DNA of 64,000 nucleotides, from contig NZ_JAJLQW010000002.1 in assembly GCF_025548535.1 (NCBI RefSeq), forward strand, positions 496,001 to 560,000, read 5' to 3'. The DNA comes from Undibacterium sp. Jales W-56 (lineage in GTDB: Bacteria > Pseudomonadota > Gammaproteobacteria > Burkholderiales > Burkholderiaceae_D). Below, piece by piece: positions 28,708 to 37,362 of the stretch. The translations under genes and the position numbers were made by a program. How positions within the stretch are numbered: position 1 is the stretch's first letter; each line of letters opens with the position of its first letter. The notes under the pieces were generated by a model that was not told the DNA's origin, did no database searches, and saw nothing but the letters and a program-made list of their open reading frames with translations.

Positions 28708-29925
28708 ATGGGCACTACAACAACGACAACAGGGAATAGACAGGCGTTTTTTAACGGATTAAGCCAGAATCTGGACAATCTGCGCCAGCAAGGGCTGTAC
28801 AAACCTGAGCGTGTCATTGCATCCCGCCAGGGAGCCGAAGTCACCTGCGACGACGGTCGCCAACTGATCAATCTGTGTGCCAATAATTATCTGGGCTTGT
28901 CCGGTGATGAAGCCATGGTGCAAGCCTCGATCAAGGCGACCGAGCAATATGGTTACGGCCTGTCCTCGGTGCGCTTCATCTGCGGTACGCAAACCGTACA
29001 CAAACAATTAGAACGTGCGCTCTCCGATTTTTTGGGAACGGAAGATACTATTTTGTACGCCGCGGCATTTGATGCAAACGGCGGCGTGTTTGAGCCTTTG
29101 TTTGATGAAAACGATGCGATTATTTCCGACGCGCTAAATCACGCCTCCATCATCGACGGCATCCGTCTGTGCAAAGCAGCGCGCTTGCGCTATGCTCACA
29201 ACGATATGGCGGATCTGGAAACCCAATTGCAAACTGCAGCCGGCAAACGTCATCGCGTGATTGTGACCGACGGCGTGTTCTCTATGGATGGCACGATTGC
29301 CCAGCTCGATAAAATTTGCGCTCTGGCAGACAAATACGATGCACTGGTCATGATCGATGAATGCCATGCCTCCGGCTTCATGGGCGCGACCGGTCGCGGC
29401 ACGCATGAGCATCACAATGTCCTGGGCCGCATCGACATCATCACCGGCACGCTGGGAAAGGCACTCGGTGGCGCGATGGGCGGCTTTACCGCTGCCCGCA
29501 AAGAAGTGATCGATACCTTGCGGCAAAAATCCCGTCCTTATTTGTTTTCCAACACGCTCGCGCCATCGATCGCCGGTGCATCGCTGGCGGTATTGCAACG
29601 CCTGTCCTCCTCAACGGAATTACGCGATCGCTTGCATGCAAATACCGCGCATTTCCGCAGAGAGGTTGCCGCACTCGGCTTCACGATTAAACCAGGCACC
29701 CATCCGGTGGTGCCGGTGATGCTATTCGATGCGCCGGTGGCACAAAAATTCGCTGCCCGCCTATACGATCTTGGGGTTCTGGTGACTGGTTTCTTTTATC
29801 CGGTGGTGCCGATGGGACAAGCCCGCGTCCGCGTGCAGTTGTCTGCCGCCCACACGACAGAGCAACTGAACACCGCTCTCGCCGCCTTCGCGCAAGCCGG
29901 TCGCGAACTGGGCTTGATTAAATAG
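28708..29925 (+). CDS. kbl: Glycine C-acetyltransferase (2-amino-3-ketobutyrate CoA ligase)
   Basis: A 405-residue PLP enzyme of the alpha-oxoamine synthase family. It cleaves 2-amino-3-ketobutyrate with CoA to glycine and acetyl-CoA, the second step of threonine breakdown. Visible are the N-terminal CANNYLGLS, SVRFICGTQTVHKQLE, DECHASGFMG and PLP-lysine K251 in GTLGKALGGAMGG. A strong GGAGG at 28698-28702 supports the start. It is followed after 63 bp by the threonine dehydrogenase gene and preceded by a divergent XRE-cupin regulator. Confidence 0.95.
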   Translation: MGTTTTTTGNRQAFFNGLSQNLDNLRQQGLYKPERVIASRQGAEVTCDDGRQLINLCANNYLGLSGDEAMVQASIKATEQYGYGLSSVRFICGTQTVHKQLERALSDFLGTEDTILYAAAFDANGGVFEPLFDENDAIISDALNHASIIDGIRLCKAARLRYAHNDMADLETQLQTAAGKRHRVIVTDGVFSMDGTIAQLDKICALADKYDALVMIDECHASGFMGATGRGTHEHHNVLGRIDIITGTLGKALGGAMGGFTAARKEVIDTLRQKSRPYLFSNTLAPSIAGASLAVLQRLSSSTELRDRLHANTAHFRREVAALGFTIKPGTHPVVPVMLFDAPVAQKFAARLYDLGVLVTGFFYPVVPMGQARVRVQLSAAHTTEQLNTALAAFAQAGRELGLIK

Positions 29926-29988
29926 GATAATTAGTAAATTCTTTAACGACCATTAATCCATTTCAAAAATACGCAGACAGGAAATCAC

Positions 29989-30954
29989 ATGGAAAGAATA
30001 TTAGTCATAGGCGCGAACGGCCAGATCGGCAGCGAACTGGTAGAGGCATTGGCAGCGCAACACGGCGCAGACAATGTGATAGCGGCAGATATCAGCCAGA
30101 GCAGCTTGTATGGCGCCAAGGTATATCAGGTCATCGACGTACTGAATACCGCACGTCTTGCCGAAGTCGTCGAGCAATATCATGTGACGCAGGTGTATCA
30201 ATTAGCCGCCCTGCTATCGGCTACCGGCGAACAGGCGCCATTGAAAGCCTGGACGCTGAACATGGATGGTTTGCTGAACATCCTCGAACTCGCACGTATT
30301 CGCGGCGCAGCCGGCAAGCCTTTAAAAGTCTTCTGGCCGTCATCGATCGCCGCCTTCGGACCGAACACGCCAGCCGTCAATACGCCGCAATATACGGTAA
30401 TGGATCCGAGTACGATTTACGGGATCAGCAAGCTGGCAGGTGAGCGTCTGTGTGAATATTATTTCCAAAAATACGGCGTCGATGTCCGCAGCATTCGCTA
30501 TCCAGGCATCATCAGCTACAAATCCCCTCCGGGTGGCGGCACTACCGATTATGCGATTGCGATTTTCCATTCAGCATTGCGGGGCGAGCGCTATGAATGC
30601 TTCCTCGATGCAGAGACAACGCTGCCGATGATCTACATGCCTGATGCGATCCGCGCAACGATTTCATTGATGGAGGCTCCTGCCGGCAAACTTTCTATAC
30701 GTTCTTCCTATAATGTTGCCGGTTTAAGCTTTAATCCACGGGAATTGGCCCTTGCAATCAAACAAAATTTGCCGGACTTTGACATACACTACGCCCCAGA
30801 CAGCCGCCAAGCTATTGCGGCAACCTGGCCGCAGAGCCTGGATGACAGTAGCGCCAGCAAAGACTGGGGATGGCAAGCACAAATTGGTCTGGAACAATTG
30901 GTAAGCGACATGCTGAAGAACGTCAAGATCAGTGATGGAGCGCTTGCTGCATAA
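29989..30954 (+). CDS. L-threonine 3-dehydrogenase, short-chain (SDR) type
   Basis: A 321-residue extended SDR/epimerase-fold enzyme. The NAD motif GANGQIG is at residues 8-14, the catalytic Y144-x-x-x-K148 is in STIYGISKLAGE, and WPSSIAAFGPNTP is the serine strand. The SPPGGGTTDYA segment is typical of the SDR-type threonine dehydrogenases known from Cupriavidus and Flavobacterium, which differ from the zinc-dependent E. coli Tdh. Adjacent kbl supports the function strongly: this enzyme makes the 2-amino-3-ketobutyrate that Kbl uses. Confidence 0.88.
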   Translation: MERILVIGANGQIGSELVEALAAQHGADNVIAADISQSSLYGAKVYQVIDVLNTARLAEVVEQYHVTQVYQLAALLSATGEQAPLKAWTLNMDGLLNILELARIRGAAGKPLKVFWPSSIAAFGPNTPAVNTPQYTVMDPSTIYGISKLAGERLCEYYFQKYGVDVRSIRYPGIISYKSPPGGGTTDYAIAIFHSALRGERYECFLDAETTLPMIYMPDAIRATISLMEAPAGKLSIRSSYNVAGLSFNPRELALAIKQNLPDFDIHYAPDSRQAIAATWPQSLDDSSASKDWGWQAQIGLEQLVSDMLKNVKISDGALAA

Positions 30955-31031
30955 AACAAAAACGGATCGGCGCGACTCATGCCAGAAGCAGGAGCGGGCG
31001 CAATCCGGACACAAGAGACAAAGGACAATGT

Positions 31032-32426
31032 ATGGACATGCGGGTATTTGATTTATTTAAAATAGGAGTAGGTCCATCGAGTTCGCATACCGTCGGTCCC
31101 ATGCTGGCTGCGCGACGCTTCTTGCTCGAATGTCCTGAATTATTTAAAGTCAGCAAAATCCAGGTTGCCCTGTACGGCTCACTCGCCCTCACCGGTCACG
31201 GCCATGCCACGGATAAAGCAATTTTGCTCGGACTGATGGGCGAGACGCCGCAAGACGTGATTCCCGATTCGGTAGAGGATAAACTGAGCGCGCTGGCAAG
31301 CAGCGGCAGCATAAATTTGCTAGGTGAATATCCGGTCAAGTTCGACATGATGGACGACCTTTTGTGGCACAAACAAGAAGTCTTGCCCGGCCATCCGAAC
31401 GGTATGCGTTTTACGCTGACACGCAATGACGGCACTCGCTGCGAACAAGTGTTTTATTCTACCGGTGGCGGCTTTATCTCGACTGAAGCCGAGCTGCAGC
31501 AATCTGCAAAGGGTGGCAGCGAAGCGGGTACTGCGGCCACATCTTCTCTCCCCTTCCCTTTTGGCACGATGGCCGAGTTACTGGCGCACGGCCAGCGTAG
31601 CGGACTCTCGATCGCGGCCATGTTGCGTGCCAATGAGATCACCCGTTGCAGCGATGCCGAGCTGGATGCGGGGATCGATAAAATCTGGTCGGTGATGAAG
31701 GGCTGCATCTCACGCGGTCTGCAAATTTCCGGTGAATTGCCAGGCGGTCTGCATGTGAAACGACGTGCTGCAAAACTGTGGCGCAGCGCGAATGAAAATG
31801 CCGATGTCTTGCCGCACGACGGCATGCATAAGGTCAGCCTGTATGCCATGGCAGTCAATGAAGAAAACGCCGCTGGCGGCCGCGTCGTGACTGCGCCTAC
31901 CAATGGCGCTGCGGGGATTATTCCAGCCGTCTTGCGTTATTACGCGGAAGACTGCAAGCCAAGCAATCCCGAACAAGGAATACGTAATTTTTTATTAGTG
32001 GCTTCTGCAATCGGCATGCTCTGCAAAAAGAATGCTTCGATTTCAGGTGCAGAAATCGGCTGTCAGGGCGAAGTCGGCGTAGCCTGTGCGATGGCAGCTG
32101 CGGGCCTGACCGCGGCACTCGGCGGCACCAATGAACAGATCGAATCGGCTGCCGAGATTGGTATCGAACATCACCTTGGCATGACCTGCGACCCTATCGG
32201 CGGCCTGGTACAAATTCCCTGCATAGAACGCAATGGCATGGGCGCGGTCAAGGCAATCACTGCGGCATCCCTCGCCCTAAAAAGCGATGGCACCCATCAC
32301 GTCAGCCTGGACCAGGTCATCGAAACCATGCGCCAGACCGGTGCTGATATGCAGACCAAATACAAAGAAACGTCTTTGGGCGGCCTGGCAGTACATGTGG
32401 TTACCGTGAATCACGCGGCTTGCTGA
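31032..32426 (+). CDS. sdaA: L-serine ammonia-lyase (iron-sulfur, single-chain)
   Basis: A 464-residue enzyme that deaminates L-serine to pyruvate. The N-terminal beta domain begins DLFKIGVGPSSSHTVGPM. The C-terminal alpha domain carries the [4Fe-4S] cysteines in MLCKKNASISGAEIGCQGE, GVACAMAAAG and TCDPIGGLVQIPC. Length matches the fused type. It lies 77 bp after the threonine dehydrogenase, so glycine and serine formed from threonine can be drained to pyruvate. It is followed immediately by dispersed-repeat copy 2. Confidence 0.95.
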   Translation: MDMRVFDLFKIGVGPSSSHTVGPMLAARRFLLECPELFKVSKIQVALYGSLALTGHGHATDKAILLGLMGETPQDVIPDSVEDKLSALASSGSINLLGEYPVKFDMMDDLLWHKQEVLPGHPNGMRFTLTRNDGTRCEQVFYSTGGGFISTEAELQQSAKGGSEAGTAATSSLPFPFGTMAELLAHGQRSGLSIAAMLRANEITRCSDAELDAGIDKIWSVMKGCISRGLQISGELPGGLHVKRRAAKLWRSANENADVLPHDGMHKVSLYAMAVNEENAAGGRVVTAPTNGAAGIIPAVLRYYAEDCKPSNPEQGIRNFLLVASAIGMLCKKNASISGAEIGCQGEVGVACAMAAAGLTAALGGTNEQIESAAEIGIEHHLGMTCDPIGGLVQIPCIERNGMGAVKAITAASLALKSDGTHHVSLDQVIETMRQTGADMQTKYKETSLGGLAVHVVTVNHAAC

Positions 32427-32440
32427 TAATTCGACTTTAG

Positions 32441-32644
32441 TAGGACTTACGCAAAACGACAAGCCGCTTACGGCAATTCAAATTGAAACCGCAGGCTGGA
32501 TGCGGCTTTCAGCGACGTTTCGTGCCAACAGGTGCACCCAGCTTGCGGGTTCATTTGAATATCAAAACACGATAGAGCTACTTCCTCCCTTAGCTTTTCC
32601 CCGTGTCTCTGTGGTGAGAGGTTTTGGTTTTTGCGTAAATCCTA
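32441..32644 (+). repeat. MITE-like dispersed repeat, copy 2 (best preserved)
   Basis: Left end TAGGACTTACGCAAAACGAC and right end TTTTTGCGTAAATCCTA are near-perfect inverted repeats over about 15 bp. Direct repeats TTAG (32437-32440 and 32645-32648) flank the element exactly, as expected of a target duplication. The interior has the hairpin CCGCA...TGCGG, the block CGACGTTTCGTGCCAACAGG and CTGTGGTGAGAGGTTTTGG. It begins 15 bp after the sdaA stop. From 32649 to the uspA start at 32842 I see no gene and no clear terminator. Confidence 0.85.
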
Positions 32645-32841
32645 TTAGTACTGTTATAGCCAATCAAGTCTCCAGGCGTCTTTATTGGCTATCGTCAACA
32701 TTTCTTACGTCGCCAAATTTGTAATTTACCAAAAATAAACTACTATTTCCCTATAGGCTTTGCCCGGATGCAAAACCCGTCAAGGCAGGATGCCTGGTGT
32801 AGAGATATTGTCAATTCACTTGAATAAAGGGAAGACATATC

Positions 32842-33297
32842 ATGTATAGCAAAATCCTCTTACCTGTTGATGGTTCAGTACTGTCACACGATAGCGCTAA
32901 CGCAGGGCTGGAACTGGCAAGGCAATTACAGGCATCGGTTGTCACCGCCTTTATTGCACCGACCTATCAATATCCGGTATATAGCGAATTTATCCCACCG
33001 GTCAGCCAGACCGACGAAGAATATCAGGCTGCGATGACGGCAATGGCAGAAACTTATTTTCAGCCAGTCAAGGAGGCAGCAAACTCCTTGGGCATCATTG
33101 TACAAACCGAGACCCGGTTCAGCGATTCGACTGCCAAAGAAATCGTTCATATCGCTCAACGACATGGCTGTGATTTGATTTTTATGGGTTCACATGGCAG
33201 AAGCGGTTTGGGTAATTTTTTACTCGGCAGCGTCACTACCAAGGTGTTGTCGATTTGCCAGATCCCGGTCCTGGTCCACAGAATCAAACACGGCTAA
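32842..33297 (+). CDS. Universal stress protein, single UspA domain
   Basis: A 151-residue UspA-fold protein. The start (MYSKILLPVDGSVLSHDSA) and the ATP-binding signature GSHGRSGLGNFLLGSVTTKVL near the C terminus place it in the ATP-binding Usp group. AAAGGGAAGA upstream provides a ribosome site. A two-domain Usp lies 455 bp downstream. Role: survival under stress or growth arrest, target unknown. Confidence 0.92.
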   Translation: MYSKILLPVDGSVLSHDSANAGLELARQLQASVVTAFIAPTYQYPVYSEFIPPVSQTDEEYQAAMTAMAETYFQPVKEAANSLGIIVQTETRFSDSTAKEIVHIAQRHGCDLIFMGSHGRSGLGNFLLGSVTTKVLSICQIPVLVHRIKHG

Positions 33298-33441
33298 AGC
33301 GGCAAGAAAAACCCAGGCATCAACACGAACGGCAAGACGCATGACATAAGACAAAAATTCGCTAGCGCACCGATAATCCGGGACCAGAATATCTACATCA
33401 CCGAAGTAAGTTACTCACTATCGTTTTTTAGAAACCGGTAG

Positions 33442-33684
33442 ATGGATAACACTATGCTTAAGCACATAAGCAATAGCACACAATCTGTTGTAGTTCAGTA
33501 TCAACCCAACTCCCCGGCAGCCGTCAGACCTCTCCAGCCAAGCTTGAGCAGTACGGATCTCCTGGTTTTTCCTGCCGAAAACTACCTAAAGCCGGCATCG
33601 AAAATCCTTGCAACCATCACTGTCATGGCAGGAAAAACCGTCATCCCACAACAGGGCAAAGAAGTTGCTGTAGTGCTGAATTAG
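33442..33684 (+). CDS. Hypothetical small protein between two universal stress genes
   Basis: An 80-residue reading frame I do not recognise. It has no signal peptide or membrane segment and is rich in Ser, Val and Pro, with a compact hydrophobic tail (ATITVMAGKTVIPQQGKEVAVVLN). A second ATG at 33454 is possible; neither has a convincing ribosome site. It is the only frame in the 454-bp gap between the two Usp genes, which otherwise shows nothing. It may be a real small stress protein or a chance frame. Confidence 0.35.
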   Translation: MDNTMLKHISNSTQSVVVQYQPNSPAAVRPLQPSLSSTDLLVFPAENYLKPASKILATITVMAGKTVIPQQGKEVAVVLN

Positions 33685-33751
33685 TGTTAGTTTATTTAGA
33701 GACGTAACTGCAATAGATGCCATTCCAACGTTCGCCCACCAGGAGTTCAAC

Positions 33752-34591
33752 ATGACCTATAAAACCGTACTCGTCCATGTAGATGAATCAAATCGCTCTG
33801 CGCTCAGAGTCAAGGTCGCAGCGGAGATCGCGATTGCCGACAATGCCCACCTGATCGGCACTGCGGTTACCGGCGTTTCGCGCTTTATCTATCAGGACGG
33901 CAACATCAGTGCCAGCGATCCTAATTTGACGGTGCATCTGAATTTTTTGCGTGAGCGTGCCGAAAAAGCGATTGCCAGCTTCGACAAAGATGTACGAGAT
34001 TTCGGCGTGCAATCTTTCGAGAGCATCATTGCAAACGATGAAGCTGGCGGCGGCATAGGCTTAAAAGCGCGTTACAGCGATCTGGTCGTGATCGGACAAA
34101 CTGACCGCGATGAACCGTCCCCCTCAGTATTGCCGGACTTTCCGGAATATATCGTGATGAATTCGGGCCGCCCCGTACTGATCCTTCCTTATACCGGCGA
34201 TTTCACCACGGTCGCCAAGCGCCCCATGATCTCCTGGAATGCAAGCCGCGAATCTACTCGCGCCGTAACCGATGCAATCCCGTTATTAAAGCGTGCCGAT
34301 CTGGTGCAGGTTGCCATCTTTAATCCGAAGGCGACTCCCGATGCGCATGGCGAACAACCCGGTGCGGATATTGCGCTCTATCTTGCCCGTCATGGCATTA
34401 AAGTCGAAGTCTCCATACATAAGACATCGACCGATATCGGCAATGCACTGCTGTCCCTGGCACACGATCTCGACAGCGACATGCTGGTCATGGGAGGTTA
34501 CGGCCATTCGCGTTTCCGCGAAATGATCATGGGCGGCGTCACCAGGACGATTTTGGAAAGTATGACGATTCCCGTTCTGATGTCGCATTAA
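33752..34591 (+). CDS. Tandem-domain universal stress protein
   Basis: A 279-residue protein with two Usp-fold halves. The first (about 1-150; TYKTVLVHVDESNRSALR) lacks the ATP-binding glycine motif. The second keeps a nearly complete one (MGGYGHSRFREMIMGGVTRTIL). Proteins of this build resemble UspE-type tandem Usps. AGGAG eight bases ahead supports the start. It belongs to the same stress neighbourhood as the single-domain Usp upstream. Confidence 0.9.
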   Translation: MTYKTVLVHVDESNRSALRVKVAAEIAIADNAHLIGTAVTGVSRFIYQDGNISASDPNLTVHLNFLRERAEKAIASFDKDVRDFGVQSFESIIANDEAGGGIGLKARYSDLVVIGQTDRDEPSPSVLPDFPEYIVMNSGRPVLILPYTGDFTTVAKRPMISWNASRESTRAVTDAIPLLKRADLVQVAIFNPKATPDAHGEQPGADIALYLARHGIKVEVSIHKTSTDIGNALLSLAHDLDSDMLVMGGYGHSRFREMIMGGVTRTILESMTIPVLMSH

Positions 34592-34680
34592 ACGACTGCG
34601 ACATGTCATTCGCAAATGCGCCAGGTCGCTCATGCGGCCTAAAAGTAGCGTATGCTTAGACTGTTTTTATGGGAGTCATC

Positions 34681-35007
34681 ATGTCGATTTCAGCACTTAA
34701 TGCAGGTTTATCCGGTTTGCAATCTTACCAACGTGCATTGGATAACTCTGCCAACAGTATTGCTAACGCCAGCACGAATGGCTTTCAGCCGCAAGAGGTC
34801 GCGTTTCAGGAAGGAAAAAATGGCGGCGTCACGACCACTATCAGCAATGGCGTAGAAACCGATGGCAGTTCAAGCACTGCCAGTAGCACCGATCTGACGA
34901 AAGAGATTATTCAATCGTTAGAATTTAAAGCAGGTTTTGACATTAATGCAAAAGTGGTCAAAACATCCGACGAGATACTTGGCACCATCATTAATATCAA
35001 AGCTTAA
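34681..35007 (+). CDS. Mini flagellar basal-body rod-like protein (orphan)
   Basis: A 108-residue protein. The N terminus (MSISALNAGLSGLQSYQRAL, then DNSANSIANASTNGFQPQ) is a flagellar rod/hook N-terminal domain. The C terminus (ELFKAGF-like DINAKVVKTSDEILGTIINI) is the matching rod/hook C-terminal helix. The middle is only a short Ser/Thr-rich linker, so it lacks the central domain of FlgE, FlgG or FlgF and is shorter than FlgC. GGAG at 34672-34675 fixes the start at 34681 rather than 34669. No flagellar gene is nearby. Confidence 0.78.
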   Translation: MSISALNAGLSGLQSYQRALDNSANSIANASTNGFQPQEVAFQEGKNGGVTTTISNGVETDGSSSTASSTDLTKEIIQSLEFKAGFDINAKVVKTSDEILGTIINIKA

Positions 35008-35084
35008 TTTTTTAGCTTCCTCATTCTTCCATTAAAAACCGATGACATAAACGCCTATCATGTTTCATCTATGCATAATGCAAA

Positions 35085-35115
35085 AACAAAAAGCACCTTT
35101 ACGGTGCTTTTTGTT
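35085..35115. terminator. Bidirectional intrinsic terminator
   Basis: A 13-bp perfect stem (AACAAAAAGCACC at 35085-35097 and GGTGCTTTTTGTT at 35103-35115) with a 5-nt loop. It sits between the convergent rod-like gene and ppiD and has A- and T-rich sides, so it can stop transcripts from both. Confidence 0.9.
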
Positions 35116-35141
35116 TGTGGAGCAGACGAACACGTTTGCCG

Positions 35142-37064
35142 TTATTGCGGAGTTGCAGGTGCCGTCGCAGCAACCATCGATTTGTTAATCGTGACTTTTG
35201 ATTTTTGTTTCAATGCTTCAATGTAAGAGAACATATCCTTCTGTGCAATTGCATCGACAAACTGGGCTTGTTCAATTTTACGTCGTCCCGGGTCGACTGT
35301 ACCCGCACTCACTTTGGCAATACGATAAATACTGTAGCCGGAACCAGGCGTTTCAACGCCGACGAACGCCGGCAGTTTTTGCGCATCGGCCTTCATGACT
35401 GCGGCAAAAGCGGTCGGCGCAATTTCTTGATTTTTCAGACGGGAAATCGTTTTTCCTTCAGAAAATCCTGTCGCATTATCAGCAAGTTTCAAGGCCTTCA
35501 GTTTATCTTCACCGGCTTTCTTAGCCAGCGCGACTGACTCGCTCAAGGTAATGCGAGAGAGGATCACTGCCTTCACCTCCTCGAATGGACGCTTGCTGGC
35601 AGCCTTGTACTCCAATACTCGCCCAGAAACCAAGGTATTAGGCGCAACTTCTACCGCTTCGGTATTGTGCTTCTTTTGGACGGCTTCATCAGAAAAAATC
35701 GCCTTCAAGAACTTGGGATTATTGAACAAAGTCGTCGCTGGCAGAGCCGGATTTGGCTGACGGGTCAAGGCAGTGGTCGTCTGCACTTGCAACTTCAGTT
35801 TATCGACCACCGGTTTCAAACTGTCTGCTTGTTCATACACGGTATTCGTAAACGTTTCTGCCGCTTCTGCATAGGCTTTCGATGCTTTTTGTTTTTTGAT
35901 GTCAGCCACGATTTGTGACTTCATTTCTTCCAGAGGCTTGACGCTGGCCGGTTTGATCGCGGTCAATTGGATGATGTGATATCCGAACTCGGTTTGAACG
36001 AGTTCGCTGATTTCGCCTTGTTTCAGCTTGAAAACCGTATCTTCAAATGCTTTTGTCATCGCGCCTTTACCGAAGTAGTCCAGATCACCGCCGCGCTCTG
36101 CAGAGACCGGATCCTGGGAATTCTCTTTCGCTAATTTCGCAAATGATTCAGGGTTCTTGCGCACATCCGCCAACAGCTTCTCGGCCTTCTGCTTGGCAGC
36201 CGCCTTATCCGCATCTTTGGCGTCTTTGTTCACTGCGATCAGAATGTGGCTGGCGCGACGCTGCTCTTCTATCGTGGCCAGTTTTTTATTTTGTTCATAA
36301 AACGCCTGTACCTCGGCATCGGATACAGTAATTTGTGCGCTCAATACGTCGTTATTTAAGACTACGTATTCTGCTTTGATCGTTTCCGGTATTTCAAACT
36401 GCGCCGAGTTTTTTTCGTAGTACGCTTTCAACATCTCGTCAGTCACTTTGACTTGCGAGGCAAAATCAGCGGACTGGAAATTCAAGGCCTGGACTTCTCT
36501 TTCCTGCTCATTGATCGCAGATAGGGAATCTGTGACAGTTTTCGGGACGATTGCCGTATCTTTTAAGGTGCTCAACAACTGCTGAAAAGCCATATCATGG
36601 CGCAAACGCTGCTCATACATGGCCGGCGTCATGCCTTGCGCTGCTAACAGACTTTTATACCGTTCAAGATCTGGCGTGCCGTCAGGTTTCATCAAACCGG
36701 GATTGGACAAGATTGCCTGCTGCAAAGTTTGATCAGAAACACTCAAATGTTGATGTGCAATTTCAGCATCCAGTGCTTTACGCGTAATCAAATCATCAAG
36801 GATCGATTGGCGCGCCTCAGCAGTGTTCAACAGTTTGGAATCGAACTGAGGGCCATACATTTGGCGCAAGCGTTCCAGTTGATCGCGCTGAGCCGCATCA
36901 AATTCTTGCTGGCTGATCGATTGCCCGGCCACCGTTGCGACGGGCTCATTGGCACCGCGTGAACGCGTATAGCTTTCCAGGCCAAAAAAGGCGAAGGACG
37001 GGAAAATAATCAGCAGTAATAAAAACTGCATCAATCGCTGGTGTGTACGAATATACTCAAACAT
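35142..37064 (-). CDS. ppiD: Periplasmic folding chaperone / peptidyl-prolyl isomerase PpiD
   Basis: A 640-residue membrane-anchored periplasmic protein. The N-terminal anchor is at about 12-32 (MFEYIRTHQRLMQFLLLLII, FPSFAFFGLESY), followed by a SurA-type N-terminal chaperone domain and a parvulin domain (about 265-365; RASHILIAVN, GGDLDYFGKGAM, QTEFGYHIIQLTAI). A further C-terminal region is as in PpiD. A TTG six bases earlier (37070) is in frame, but the ATG at 37064 is preferred. It lies downstream of hupB and two tRNAs on the same strand. Confidence 0.93.
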   Translation of the reverse strand: MFEYIRTHQRLMQFLLLLIIFPSFAFFGLESYTRSRGANEPVATVAGQSISQQEFDAAQRDQLERLRQMYGPQFDSKLLNTAEARQSILDDLITRKALDAEIAHQHLSVSDQTLQQAILSNPGLMKPDGTPDLERYKSLLAAQGMTPAMYEQRLRHDMAFQQLLSTLKDTAIVPKTVTDSLSAINEQEREVQALNFQSADFASQVKVTDEMLKAYYEKNSAQFEIPETIKAEYVVLNNDVLSAQITVSDAEVQAFYEQNKKLATIEEQRRASHILIAVNKDAKDADKAAAKQKAEKLLADVRKNPESFAKLAKENSQDPVSAERGGDLDYFGKGAMTKAFEDTVFKLKQGEISELVQTEFGYHIIQLTAIKPASVKPLEEMKSQIVADIKKQKASKAYAEAAETFTNTVYEQADSLKPVVDKLKLQVQTTTALTRQPNPALPATTLFNNPKFLKAIFSDEAVQKKHNTEAVEVAPNTLVSGRVLEYKAASKRPFEEVKAVILSRITLSESVALAKKAGEDKLKALKLADNATGFSEGKTISRLKNQEIAPTAFAAVMKADAQKLPAFVGVETPGSGYSIYRIAKVSAGTVDPGRRKIEQAQFVDAIAQKDMFSYIEALKQKSKVTINKSMVAATAPATPQ

Positions 37065-37102
37065 GGTCAACCGATCACTCTGACAAACTGTTACCGAATA
37101 TG

Positions 37103-37131
37103 AAAAAAGGTGAACTTGCGTTCACCTTTTT
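37103..37131 (-). terminator. Terminator after tRNA-Asp
   Basis: An 11-bp perfect stem (AAAAGGTGAAC at 37105-37115 with GTTCACCTTTT at 37120-37130) and a 4-nt loop, followed on the minus strand by T residues. It begins six bases after the tRNA-Asp 3' end, so it ends the tRNA transcript before ppiD. Confidence 0.88.
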
Positions 37132-37136
37132 AATCT

Positions 37137-37213
37137 TGGCGGAGCGGACGGGGCTCGAACCCGCGACCCCCGGCGTGACAGGCCGGTATTCTAACCAACT
37201 GAACTACCACTCC
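37137..37213 (-). tRNA. tRNA-Asp (anticodon GTC)
   Basis: 77 nt including an encoded CCA. The sequence begins GGAGTGGTAGTTCAGTTGG and closely follows E. coli tRNA-Asp. The anticodon stem encloses CCTGTCACG with GTC, the T loop is GGTTCGAGC, and the 7-bp acceptor pairs GGAGTGG with CCGCTCC (one G-T). It lies 25 bp downstream of tRNA-Val in the same direction. Confidence 0.97.
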
Positions 37214-37238
37214 TATGTACTGCAATGCTGAAAATTTG

Positions 37239-37314
37239 TGGTGGGCGCTGAGAGGCTCGAACTCCCGACCTAAGCCTTGTAAGGGCTCCGCTCTACCAAC
37301 TGAGCTAAGCGCCC
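37239..37314 (-). tRNA. tRNA-Val (anticodon TAC)
   Basis: 76 nt including an encoded CCA. The D arm TAGCTCAGTTGGTAGAGC, the anticodon loop CTTACAA (TAC) and the T loop AGTTCGAGC are regular, and the acceptor pairs GGGCGCT with AGCGCCC. It follows hupB by 48 bp on the same strand; I see no separate strong promoter, so it may share the hupB transcript. Confidence 0.97.
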
Positions 37315-37362
37315 CATCAAATTGACAACAGTGTGGCGCTTGTCACTGCACCACGAAGTCCA

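Noticed and set aside
32500..32724. Open frame inside repeat copy 2 (and related ones in copies 3 and 4)
   Set aside because: The related peptide (MRLSATFRAN-like) arises because the repeat DNA is conserved; frames end at different places in each copy and have no ribosome site.
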